A stretch of DNA of 64,000 nucleotides from Lentisalinibacter salinarum (lineage in GTDB: Bacteria > Pseudomonadota > Gammaproteobacteria > Steroidobacterales > Woeseiaceae): contig NZ_JAPDRH010000003.1 in NCBI RefSeq assembly GCF_040706555.1, positions 682,001-746,000 on the forward strand, in the 5' to 3' direction. Each line of letters starts with the position of its first letter. Position 1 is the stretch's first letter. The notes beneath the pieces were generated by a model that was not told the DNA's origin, ran no database searches, and saw only the letters and a program-made list of their open reading frames with translations. Shown one piece after another: positions 9,230-16,318 of this stretch. The translations under genes were made by a program, and so were the position numbers.

Positions 9230-9343
9230 TCCGCTGCTCCGTACTGCTCGAACATTCCGTCACGCTGTCCCGTCGGGTTACCGTCGGATCCCCGGCGGAG
9301 CTGTGTATCCGCCGGCCCCGGGACAGGGTCCGGTGTTATCCAA

Positions 9344-9358
9344 GCAAGTCTTATGCCA
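9344..9358 (-). promoter_or_regulatory. Sigma-54 promoter of fleSR
   Basis: The minus strand reads TGGCATA-AGAC-TTGC with GG-N10-GC spacing. The predicted start is near 9331, about 100 bases before fleS. The element is framed by the perfect 7-base inverted repeat ATCCAAG (9338-9344) / CTTGGAT (9360-9366). Confidence 0.82.
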
Positions 9359-9413
9359 ACTTGGATTGCTTGCTAAAACAGTGGGTTACGCGAACGCCGC
9401 CGGGCGGCCGGCG

Positions 9414-10787
9414 TCAATTTCCCGACAGGGCGTCGGTATTCAGGCCGTGCTTGCGCAGTTTCTCGACGAGCGTGGTGCGCTGCATGTTCAGCCGGCGCGC
9501 GGCTTCCGCCACGGTGCCGCCCGCCTCGCGCAGGGCGCGGCTGATCAGCCGGACCTCGATGTCGGCCAGGTAGGAACGCAGGTCCAGACCGTCGGCCGGG
9601 AGATCCGGCGACAGGGCGGCTTCCGCGTCGACGGCGGGCCTCGCCTGCCGGTACTTCTCCGGCAGATCGTCCAGGCCGATCACGCCTGCGGGGTGCAGGA
9701 TGGCGAGACGCTCGACCAGATTGCCCAGTTCGCGGACGTTGCCCGGCCACGGATAGACGGACAGCGCCTCCATGGCCTCGGTAGTCAGGCGGAAGCCGTC
9801 GCCGCCTTCCGGCGAGCGGGCGACCATGAGTTCGTCGAGCAGCGACGGCAGATCGTCCGCCCGCTTCCTGAGCGGCGGCATCTCGATGGGGAAGACATTG
9901 ATGCGGTAGTAGAGGTCCTCGCGGAACTCGCCCGCGTCGATGGCGGCGCGCAGGTCCCGGTGGGTGGCGCAGATGATCCGGCAGCGGCATTCCAGCGAGT
10001 CGGCGCCTCCCACCCGCTCGAAGCGGCGCTCCTGCAGCACGCGCAGGAGCTTCACCTGCATGGCCAGGCTCATGTCGCCGATCTCGTCCAGGAACAGGGT
10101 GCCCGCGCCGGCGAACTCGAAGCGGCCGGGACGGGACTTCACCGCACCGGTGAACGCCCCCTTCTCGTGGCCGAAGAGCTCGCTCTCCAGCAATTCAGGG
10201 GGGATCGCGCCGCAATTGACCGGAACGAACGGCTGGTCCCGCCGTGGCGACAGGTCGTGGATGGTGCGCGCCACCAGCTCCTTGCCCGTACCGGACTCAC
10301 CGGTGACCAGCACGCTGGTATCGAAGTCCGCCACCTGCTCGATCGCGTGGCGGACGGCCTGGATATTGGCAGAACTGCCGGTCAGGCGCTGACGCCGGTC
10401 GCCGTCCCCGTAGCGCCTCGCCCGCTGGAGCAGGCGATTCAGTTCGGAGCGGCGCATGCTCGCCGCCAGCGGCCAGGCCGGATGGCCGGTGAGCTCGGCG
10501 GGCGGCTCACCGTCCGCGCCGTCGTTCAGCACGAGGAAGGGAATCTTGCGCCGGGCGGAGAGGAGCGAGCGGATCAGCGTCTGCAGATCGTTATCGCTAT
10601 TGTCATCGCCGCCGGTATCGCCGAGCAGCACCGCCGTCCATTCGTCGTCCGCTCGGGTCGTCCGGTCAGCTGCCACCGGCTCGCAGCCCAGGTATTCGAG
10701 CCGGTTCAGCAGGGATTCGCGACGCTCGGGGTTTTGCTCGACCACCAATATGCGACTTACCGTATTCTCGTTCTTGTTGTCGGTCAC
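9414..10787 (-). CDS. fleQ: FleQ (FlrA), sigma-54-dependent master regulator of flagellar genes
   Basis: An NtrC-family protein of about 457 aa with the FleQ layout. The N-terminal REC-like domain (ILVVEQNPERRESLLNRLEYLG) lacks the acidic pocket and acceptor Asp. The AAA+ core has Walker A GESGTGKE, GAFTGA, and Walker B TLFLDEIGD. The C-terminal Fis helix-turn-helix (AEAARRLNMQRTTLVEKLRKHGL) closely resembles FleQ. It would activate class II genes with sigma-54. I chose the GTG at 10787, with GAGGAG eleven bases before it; the frame extends to a GTG at 10814. The position corresponding to the c-di-GMP-binding LFRS motif of Pseudomonas FleQ reads RRQR here. It lies between fliT and fleS, the canonical site. 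Confidence 0.93.
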   Translation of the reverse strand: MTDNKNENTVSRILVVEQNPERRESLLNRLEYLGCEPVAADRTTRADDEWTAVLLGDTGGDDNSDNDLQTLIRSLLSARRKIPFLVLNDGADGEPPAELTGHPAWPLAASMRRSELNRLLQRARRYGDGDRRQRLTGSSANIQAVRHAIEQVADFDTSVLVTGESGTGKELVARTIHDLSPRRDQPFVPVNCGAIPPELLESELFGHEKGAFTGAVKSRPGRFEFAGAGTLFLDEIGDMSLAMQVKLLRVLQERRFERVGGADSLECRCRIICATHRDLRAAIDAGEFREDLYYRINVFPIEMPPLRKRADDLPSLLDELMVARSPEGGDGFRLTTEAMEALSVYPWPGNVRELGNLVERLAILHPAGVIGLDDLPEKYRQARPAVDAEAALSPDLPADGLDLRSYLADIEVRLISRALREAGGTVAEAARRLNMQRTTLVEKLRKHGLNTDALSGN

Positions 10788-10863
10788 GCCCTGTATGGCT
10801 CCTCGGTTGCGCACGCGGGATGATACAGGGTCGACAGGGTAATGGCGCCACCGCCGCCGACGT

Positions 10864-10879
10864 CGTGACGCCGGTCACA
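10864..10879 (-). promoter_or_regulatory. CRP/Vfr-like binding site upstream of fleQ
   Basis: The minus strand reads TGTGA-CCGGCG-TCACG, nine of ten half-site bases of the CRP/Vfr consensus TGTGA-N6-TCACA. It lies about 77 bases before the proposed fleQ start, just downstream of the fliT stop. Vfr is known to repress fleQ in Pseudomonas aeruginosa by binding its promoter. A role here is inference. Confidence 0.5.
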
Positions 10880-10899
10880 ATTCAGCGGCTTATGTGAAA

Positions 10900-11247
10900 T
10901 CAGGCCTCGGTGGAATCGAGCGAGTCGGCCGAGCCGACGATGGAGCGACGGCTCTGGCGATTGTGACCGCCGTAGGCCTGCACGGCCTTGCGGCCGTTGT
11001 CGAGCTGGCGCAGCTCCGCCGCGACGGCGTCGCGCGCCTTGCGGGCCAGCGCCAGAATCTCGCCGTCCTGGTCCAGCAGCCGCCGCAGTTCCTCGGCGTG
11101 GTCCGCCGCGCCGGGTCCGGCGAGGAGTTCGCGGACCAGACCGTCGCGCGCGGTCAATGCCGCTTCCACGGCCTCCCAGTCGCCCTGCCCCGCGCAGCGG
11201 CGCATCTCGTCGGAGAGTGATTCGATCTCGGCAAGCGCTCGAGTCAC
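10900..11247 (-). CDS. fliT: FliT-like flagellar export chaperone
   Basis: A 115-aa alpha-helical acidic protein (LAEIESLSDEMRRCAGQGDWEAVEAALTARDGLVRELL). The pattern of a helix, a W-containing short loop and a helix with RD..V is typical of FliT/FleP-type proteins, which bind the cap protein FliD as export chaperone and can regulate class II genes. The family is poorly conserved, so the call rests on length, helical pattern and position directly after fliS, with which it overlaps by four bases (ATGA). The C-terminal Arg/Ser-rich tail is variable in relatives. Confidence 0.8.
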   Translation of the reverse strand: MTRALAEIESLSDEMRRCAGQGDWEAVEAALTARDGLVRELLAGPGAADHAEELRRLLDQDGEILALARKARDAVAAELRQLDNGRKAVQAYGGHNRQSRRSIVGSADSLDSTEA

Positions 11248-11690
11248 GCGGCGCTCCCGGCGGTGGCGGCGCCGGCCTGTCCGGCCGTCTGGTCTGCCAC
11301 CTGGTCGGCAATGGCTTCCCAGGCGCTCTTGATCTCGCGCACCAGCGAGGCGACCTCGTTCAGCGCGGAGGGATCGTCATGCAGCTGCGCGTGCAGCAGC
11401 CGACGGGACATGTAATCGTAGAGTGCGGCCAGATTCGCCGCGATGTCACCGCCCTTGTCGCCGTCCAGGCTGACCCGCAGCCCGTCGACGATGGAGATGG
11501 CCTTGCCGATATGCTGTCCCTTGCCCGCGGTATCGCCGCGCTCGACATGGCCCCGGGCGATTGCGATTCTCGCCAGCAGGCGGTCCAGCATGAGCTGGAT
11601 CAGCTGGTAGGGGCTCGCGTCCGCTACCTCCTGCTCGACGTGCATCTTCTGGTAATCACGGAGTGCGTTGGGACCGGCTGCGTAAGTCAT
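11244..11690 (-). CDS. fliS: FliS, flagellin export chaperone
   Basis: A 148-aa helical protein with the FliS signatures: an early YQK segment (LRDYQKMHVEQEVADASPYQLIQLMLDRLL), the middle GD..GKG.HIGKAISIVDGLR region, and LYDYMSRRLLHAQLHDDP. FliS binds the C-terminus of flagellin in the cytoplasm and prevents premature polymerisation. The C-terminal tail is Ala/Gly-rich. It sits between fliD and fliT as part of the late filament set, and its stop overlaps fliT. Confidence 0.95.
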   Translation of the reverse strand: MTYAAGPNALRDYQKMHVEQEVADASPYQLIQLMLDRLLARIAIARGHVERGDTAGKGQHIGKAISIVDGLRVSLDGDKGGDIAANLAALYDYMSRRLLHAQLHDDPSALNEVASLVREIKSAWEAIADQVADQTAGQAGAATAGSAA

Positions 11691-11750
11691 CTGCTGTATG
11701 TCCTCTGGTTCTCTGGTCGGCTCCGCATGGGGAGCTCGTGTCTGGGCTGC

Positions 11751-13136
11751 CTAGGAGTCCTTGCCCGGCGTGGGCAGGTTGGCGAGCTGCTGCGCGAGGA
11801 AGCTGCTGGTGTTGTTGAGCTGGCTCACGAGCGAGTCGAGGGCGTTGAACTGACGCAGCAACCGCGTCTCCAGCGCCTCCAGGCGCCGGTTCAGGGACTC
11901 GCGCTGTTCCTCGATGCGCTCGATGCGGTTGTTCAGACCCTCCGTGCGCGTCTCGATGGCGCCTTCGTCGGACAGCGCCCGATCGACCCGGTCGAACAGT
12001 CGCACCGCGAATCCGTCCTCGGCAGCGAACAATCGGCCGACGTCCTGGAAATTGGCACCCAGCGCCTCGTCCAGCCGGGTGTCGTCGACGGCGAGCTTGC
12101 CGTCGATCTGCAGGCTCACGCCGATCTCCGCGAGCGTACCGAACGGACTCTGGCTGTTGCCGGCGGGAGTGGAGAACTCGCGGCGCAGCTGTGCCTCGAG
12201 CCCGCGCAGCGTGGCGTCGCCGAGCAGCGGGCCCCCCTGCTGCGTCTCCTGGTTGTAGCTGGTCAGCGAACCGACCGTATCGACCAGCTCGTTGTAGCTC
12301 TCGACGAAGTCCGTGATCGTGGAGCGGACCGCGGCCACGTCGTATTCGATGACCGCGTCGTTCGTCTCGCCCGGCGCGGCGTCGAGCAAATCGATGGAGA
12401 CGCCGTCGATGGCCCCGGTGACCGTATTGGTCTCGCTGTAGACGTCGAAGCCGTCGATGCGCACGTGAGCGTCCTGGGCCGCCTGGGACAGGGTCAGCGA
12501 GCCCGTGCCGGCGACGGCGTCGTAGGTGAGTGCCGCGAGGCCGCCGTCGCCGCCGGCCTGGCTCACCGATACCTCGCGGGACGCGCCCGTCCTGGTGCCC
12601 GAGAGGATCAGGTAGCTGCCCGCATCGGCGTTCACTATCGTCGCGCTGACGCCGGCGTTGTCCACCGCATCGTTGATGGCGTCGCGGATGCCGGCCAGCG
12701 TGTTGTTCTCTTCGGTGATCTCGATGTCGAAGCTCAGTGCGCCCACGCCGATCGTGAGCGTGCCGGTGCCCACCAAGGCATCGGAGTCGGCGAAGGCACC
12801 GGAGGTAAGTTTCGCCGCCTGGGCCAGCTGCACCACCTCGACGGAGTAGCTCGCGGGTATAGCGGTCTCGTCCGGTACCACCGCGAACAGCTCCTCGTTG
12901 CCGGAGCTCGCCTTCCGGGTCAGCAGCGAGTTCAGCGACTTCATGCCGTCGAGCTGGTCGCGGAAATCGGACAGTGCGGACTTGAGCGTGCCGTACGCGG
13001 ACAGCTCGGACTGCGCCCGCGCCTCCTGCCGCGCGAAGCGCTGCCGGGCCGGCTGGCCTTCGGCCGCGACCAGCTGCTCGACGATGCCGCCGACGTCCAG
13101 TCCCGATCCTATGCCCGTGGAGGTGATGCTCGCCAT
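11751..13136 (-). CDS. fliD: FliD, flagellar filament cap protein
   Basis: A 461-aa protein with the FliD N-terminal signature (SITSTGIGSGLDVGGIVEQLVAAE), a central domain with FliD-type beta repeats, and the C-terminal coiled coil (RIERIEEQRESLNRRLEALETRLLRQFNALDSLVSQLNNTSSFLAQQL). It caps the filament tip and folds incoming flagellin. The frame is open 21 codons further upstream, but the family's conserved start corresponds to the ATG at 13136 (MASITSTG). A sigma-54-like element with an imperfect -12 box lies about 80 bases upstream. Confidence 0.95.
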   Translation of the reverse strand: MASITSTGIGSGLDVGGIVEQLVAAEGQPARQRFARQEARAQSELSAYGTLKSALSDFRDQLDGMKSLNSLLTRKASSGNEELFAVVPDETAIPASYSVEVVQLAQAAKLTSGAFADSDALVGTGTLTIGVGALSFDIEITEENNTLAGIRDAINDAVDNAGVSATIVNADAGSYLILSGTRTGASREVSVSQAGGDGGLAALTYDAVAGTGSLTLSQAAQDAHVRIDGFDVYSETNTVTGAIDGVSIDLLDAAPGETNDAVIEYDVAAVRSTITDFVESYNELVDTVGSLTSYNQETQQGGPLLGDATLRGLEAQLRREFSTPAGNSQSPFGTLAEIGVSLQIDGKLAVDDTRLDEALGANFQDVGRLFAAEDGFAVRLFDRVDRALSDEGAIETRTEGLNNRIERIEEQRESLNRRLEALETRLLRQFNALDSLVSQLNNTSSFLAQQLANLPTPGKDS

Positions 13137-13218
13137 ATTCGTCGCTACCCGTTCCTGCTGTTTGGTTCGTATCCGGCGGCCCGGCTCGCTCCGGCCCACT
13201 GCAGCTCAGCTACTGCAA

Positions 13219-13234
13219 TCCAAGAAGCGTGCCA
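13219..13234 (-). promoter_or_regulatory. Possible degenerate sigma-54 promoter before fliD
   Basis: The minus strand reads TGGCACG-CTTC-TTGGA. The -24 box and spacer are identical to the fliK promoter, but the -12 box has GG where GC is expected. The -12 GC is strongly conserved, so activity is uncertain. Position, about 80 bases before fliD, is suitable. Confidence 0.35.
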
Positions 13235-13236
13235 TT

Positions 13237-13575
13237 TCAGGCGCGGCTGTCGTTGGACGAGCGGTCCAGCTCCGGCAGCAGCTCCCCCCAGGGGATGGAG
13301 CGGACCAGATCGCCGGTTTTCGAATCCGTAACCCGCACGGTTGCGGGATTTTCGCTGTAGTCGACGGCGAAGCGCAGATACATCCCGGAGCGGATGCTGC
13401 CGCTGTTCAGCTGATGTACGGCGAGTTCCAGCTGACGCCGCACGTCGCGGGGCGCAGAAAACGGCAAGGTCGTGCCAGCCGCCGGCGTCTCGTTGCCGCC
13501 GTGAAGATCCGCCTCGCCGGCCGCTGCCGGCCGGATGACGGGATGAGTCTGGTAGCCGGCGTCATGCGTTCTCAT
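13237..13575 (-). CDS. flaG: FlaG family protein
   Basis: A 112-aa protein with a variable N-terminal half and the conserved FlaG C-terminal domain (NSGSIRSGMYLRFAVDYSENPATVRVTDSKTGDLVRSIPWGELL; relatives read LRFSVDE.. T...VIDKETGE.IRQIP). FlaG lies between flagellin and cap genes in many polar flagellates and influences filament length; its biochemical role is not settled. It is encoded between fliC and fliD, 130 bases after the fliC stop and beyond the fliC terminator. Confidence 0.9.
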   Translation of the reverse strand: MRTHDAGYQTHPVIRPAAAGEADLHGGNETPAAGTTLPFSAPRDVRRQLELAVHQLNSGSIRSGMYLRFAVDYSENPATVRVTDSKTGDLVRSIPWGELLPELDRSSNDSRA

Positions 13576-13622
13576 GCTTGCCCCATTCGTTCGTGAAGTC
13601 GCCGTCCGGGAGGAGAGAAGGA

Positions 13623-13645
13623 AGGGGCGGCACGCGGCCGCCCCT
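13623..13645 (-). terminator. Likely intrinsic terminator of fliC
   Basis: The inverted repeat AGGGGCGGC / GCCGCCCCT has a 9-bp stem and a 5-base loop, 55 bases after the fliC stop. On the minus strand it is followed by a pyrimidine-rich tract (TTCCTTCTCT) rather than a pure T-run. Confidence 0.65.
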
Positions 13646-13699
13646 CCCCCATGCTCCGATTGCCAGTGCGATCGCTGGTGCTATCGCTCCGGCTCTCGC

Positions 13700-14824
13700 T
13701 TACTGCAGGAGGCTCAGCGCCAGCTGGGGCTGCGCGTTCGCCTGTGCGAGCACGGCCACACCGGCCTGCTGCAGGACCTGCGCCTTGGTCAGGTTGGCGG
13801 TCTCGGCAGCGAAGTCGGCGTCCAGAATCCGGCCGCGGGAAGCAGCCAGGTTCTCGCTCACCGTCTGCAGGTTGGTAATGGTGGACTCGAAGCGGTTCTG
13901 GATGGCACCCAGATTCGCCCGGAGGCCGTTCACGTCCGTCAGAGCGGAGTCGACACGGGCGATGGCGAAGTTGGCGCCGGCGACCGTGCTGACGTCAGCT
14001 GCCGAAATGGAGGCCGCAGCGGATGCGGTCTCAGCGACGGTGGCCGCAGCATCGAGGCCCGTCTCGTTGGTGCCGCTATCGGCAACCGTCACACCCGCCT
14101 CGTCCGAGAGAATCTGGATCGTGCCGCCGTCGTTCACGAAAGCAGCAACACCGTCCAGGTTGGCGCTGTTGATAGCGTCAACAGTCTCCTGAATCGTCGC
14201 TCCCGTAGCAACATCCACGGTTCCGATAGTGGCGGCTGATGCATCCGTGAACGTCAGCGTGACATCAGCAGTCAGGTCCGTGAAGCCGCCGCCGGCAACC
14301 GTATTGACTGTACCAATCGCATTGGCGGTGACATCCGTATTCAGGCTCACGCTGATCGTCTCACCGACGTTGGCGCCCACCTGGAACGTGGCCGAACCAA
14401 AGGAACCGTCCAGCACCTTCAGACCGTTGAAGTTGGTCTGCTTGGCGATGCGGTCGACCTCGGCGATGCGCTCTGCCACCTCGGCGTTCAGCGCCGCACG
14501 GTCGGAGGCGGAGTTGCTGGCGTTGGCCGACTGCACTGCCAGCTCGCGGATGCGCTGCAGGTTGTTGGTGAGCTCACCCAGTGCGCTCTCCGTGGTCTGG
14601 GCCAGGGAGATGCCGTCACTCGCGTTACGCACGGCCTGGTTCAGGCCGCGGATCTGCGTGGTGAAACGCTCGGAGATCGCAAGGCCGGCAGCGTCGTCTT
14701 TGGCGCTGTTGATCCGGAGGCCCGTGGACAGCCGCTCCAGCGACGTGTTCAGCAGACCCTGCGACTGGCTGAGGTTGCGCTGCGCATTGAGCGAGGCAAC
14801 GTTAGTGTTGATCGACTGTGTCAT
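13700..14824 (-). CDS. fliC: Flagellin FliC
   Basis: A 374-aa flagellin. The N-terminal D0/D1 region reads INTNVASLNAQRNLSQSQ and SAKDDAAGLAIS, and the C-terminal D1/D0 region ends with QVLQQAGVAVLAQANAQPQLALSLLQ. The short central domain (residues about 175-285, Thr/Asp/Ala-rich, with a flagellin-IN-like repeat) explains the modest length. I use the ATG at 14824 (MTQSINTNV) because AAGGAG lies eight bases upstream; the frame extends three codons further. A sigma-28 promoter lies about 90 bases upstream, so expression is a last-tier event released when FlgM is exported. Only one flagellin gene is seen here. Confidence 0.97.
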   Translation of the reverse strand: MTQSINTNVASLNAQRNLSQSQGLLNTSLERLSTGLRINSAKDDAAGLAISERFTTQIRGLNQAVRNASDGISLAQTTESALGELTNNLQRIRELAVQSANASNSASDRAALNAEVAERIAEVDRIAKQTNFNGLKVLDGSFGSATFQVGANVGETISVSLNTDVTANAIGTVNTVAGGGFTDLTADVTLTFTDASAATIGTVDVATGATIQETVDAINSANLDGVAAFVNDGGTIQILSDEAGVTVADSGTNETGLDAAATVAETASAAASISAADVSTVAGANFAIARVDSALTDVNGLRANLGAIQNRFESTITNLQTVSENLAASRGRILDADFAAETANLTKAQVLQQAGVAVLAQANAQPQLALSLLQ

Positions 14825-14912
14825 TACGTACACTCCTTCCGATATTTGCTGGTCTGCCGCTCAGCTTCCCGCACACCATGTCCGGGCTCTGCCTCACCGC
14901 AGTACAGCTTCT

Positions 14913-14939
14913 TTATCGGTCGGAGCGGGCCTTACTTGA
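14913..14939 (-). promoter_or_regulatory. Sigma-28 (FliA) promoter of fliC
   Basis: The minus strand reads TCAAGTAA-N11-ACCGATAA against the consensus TAAAGTTT-N11-GCCGATAA, with exact spacing. It is the only good promoter in the 288-base gap between fliC and flgL. Confidence 0.88.
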
Positions 14940-15059
14940 GCCCTGGACGCCATTTGCGGGCATAAATTCCCGCAGACGTGAAGCAGTCCACACTTTTGCG
15001 TAGAGACTCCGGGGATGGCCGGAGAAAGCGCCATGAAATCGGCCACCGATTCGGCACAG

Positions 15060-15093
15060 AAAAGCCCCGTTTCGGCACAGCGAAACGGGGCTC
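15060..15093 (-). terminator. Intrinsic terminator after flgL
   Basis: A perfect 12-bp stem, AGCCCCGTTTCG / CGAAACGGGGCT, with a 6-base loop is followed on the minus strand by TTTTCTG. It starts 20 bases after the flgL stop and separates the flgBCDEFGHIJKL block from fliC. Confidence 0.92.
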
Positions 15094-15112
15094 CGGAAGA
15101 CGCCGCGGACGT

Positions 15113-16306
15113 TTACAGGACGCTGAACAGGGACAGCGACTGGATGCGCACGAAGGACTTCTGCGCCGCCTCCAGGCTGTTGATCTGCTCGGCGAGGCGG
15201 GTCAGCGCCTCGGTGTAGTCCAGGTCCTCGATCTCGGAGATGGTCTGCTCCACGGTAATAGCGAAGCCCTCGTTCGCATCGCGCTGGTCCTCGATCGCCG
15301 CCAGGCGGGAGCCGACGGTCGCGCGCACGTCGAGCAGGTTGCCGATGGCCTGGTCGAGATCGCTCATGCTCGAGTTCAGATCGTTGGTCAGGGCCGCCCG
15401 GCTGGTGTCGTTATTGGTCGGGCGTTCCAGCGCGTCGGCGAGCCGGTCCAGCGTCGCGAATACGCTCTGGTCACGACTGGGCTCGACGGTGAACTCGTCG
15501 CCCGCCGCCGGAGAGCCGCTGATGCTGACGACGACGCCGGCGAACTCGATGGCAGAACCCGGCTCGAAGCCGCCGGAGGCCAGGACGGCGCCGGAACCGT
15601 CGGTCACCTCCCAGGCATCGTCGGCGACGAAGCTGACGGTGTAAGTGTCCCGGCTCCAGGCGACAGGATTCGTCACCGCGCCGGAGTCGATGATGCCGGA
15701 GCCGCCGTTGCCGGCGGCCGCGACGGTCGTGAACGTGCCGTTGCCACGAGAGATGCGCTGGAACACCCGCGCGCCGGAGTCGCCGTCGGCGATGCGCCGG
15801 CCTTCCGCGATCTCGACGAAGCGCTGGCCTTCGTCCCCGTTGTACAGGGCACCGTCGGCGGTGGCGCTGAAAGGCTGCACCTTGTCGCTGTAGCCGGAGA
15901 AGAGATAACGCCCGGTGGTGTCCTGCGTGTTGGCGATCTGGATCATCTGATCCTTGAGCTGACGGATCTCGGTGGCGATGAACGCGCGGGTCTCGTTGCT
16001 CTGGGTGCCGTTGCTCGCCTGCACGGCGAGTTCGCGGGCACGCTGCAGCAGATCGCCGGCGCTCGCGAGCGCCTGCTCCTCCACCGACAGGCGGCTCCGC
16101 GCCAGGTTGCCGTTGCGGTCGAACTGCTCGATGCGCGAGGACAGCTCACGCAGCTCGATGCTGCGCGCCGCGCCGATCGCATCGTCCGATGGCGCGAGCA
16201 GCCGCTTGCCGCTGGCGATCTGCTCCTGGGTGCGGGCGAGCGCAGACTGCAGCTCCTGCATCTGCGCGAGACTCGCCCGGAACATCCCTGCGGTGGATAT
16301 GCGCAT
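15113..16306 (-). CDS. flgL: FlgL, hook-filament junction protein 3
   Basis: A 397-aa protein with flagellin-like termini: an N-terminal MRISTAGMFRASLAQMQELQ and ASGKRLLAPSDD (FlgL signature), and a C-terminal VEQTISEIEDLDYTEALTRLAEQINSLEAAQKSFVRIQSLSLFSVL. FlgL forms the second ring between hook and filament. A low-complexity insertion around residues 180-270 (Gly/Asp-rich beta) is longer than in Salmonella, as in many pseudomonad relatives. It follows flgK by 12 bases and is closed by a strong terminator. Confidence 0.96.
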   Translation of the reverse strand: MRISTAGMFRASLAQMQELQSALARTQEQIASGKRLLAPSDDAIGAARSIELRELSSRIEQFDRNGNLARSRLSVEEQALASAGDLLQRARELAVQASNGTQSNETRAFIATEIRQLKDQMIQIANTQDTTGRYLFSGYSDKVQPFSATADGALYNGDEGQRFVEIAEGRRIADGDSGARVFQRISRGNGTFTTVAAAGNGGSGIIDSGAVTNPVAWSRDTYTVSFVADDAWEVTDGSGAVLASGGFEPGSAIEFAGVVVSISGSPAAGDEFTVEPSRDQSVFATLDRLADALERPTNNDTSRAALTNDLNSSMSDLDQAIGNLLDVRATVGSRLAAIEDQRDANEGFAITVEQTISEIEDLDYTEALTRLAEQINSLEAAQKSFVRIQSLSLFSVL

Positions 16307-16318
16307 CAGTCTCGCCTC

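Noticed and set aside
6609..10823. Plus-strand frames of 489 and 536 codons opposite fleR, fleS and fleQ
   Set aside because: They mirror well-conserved regulators on the minus strand and contain no recognisable domain.
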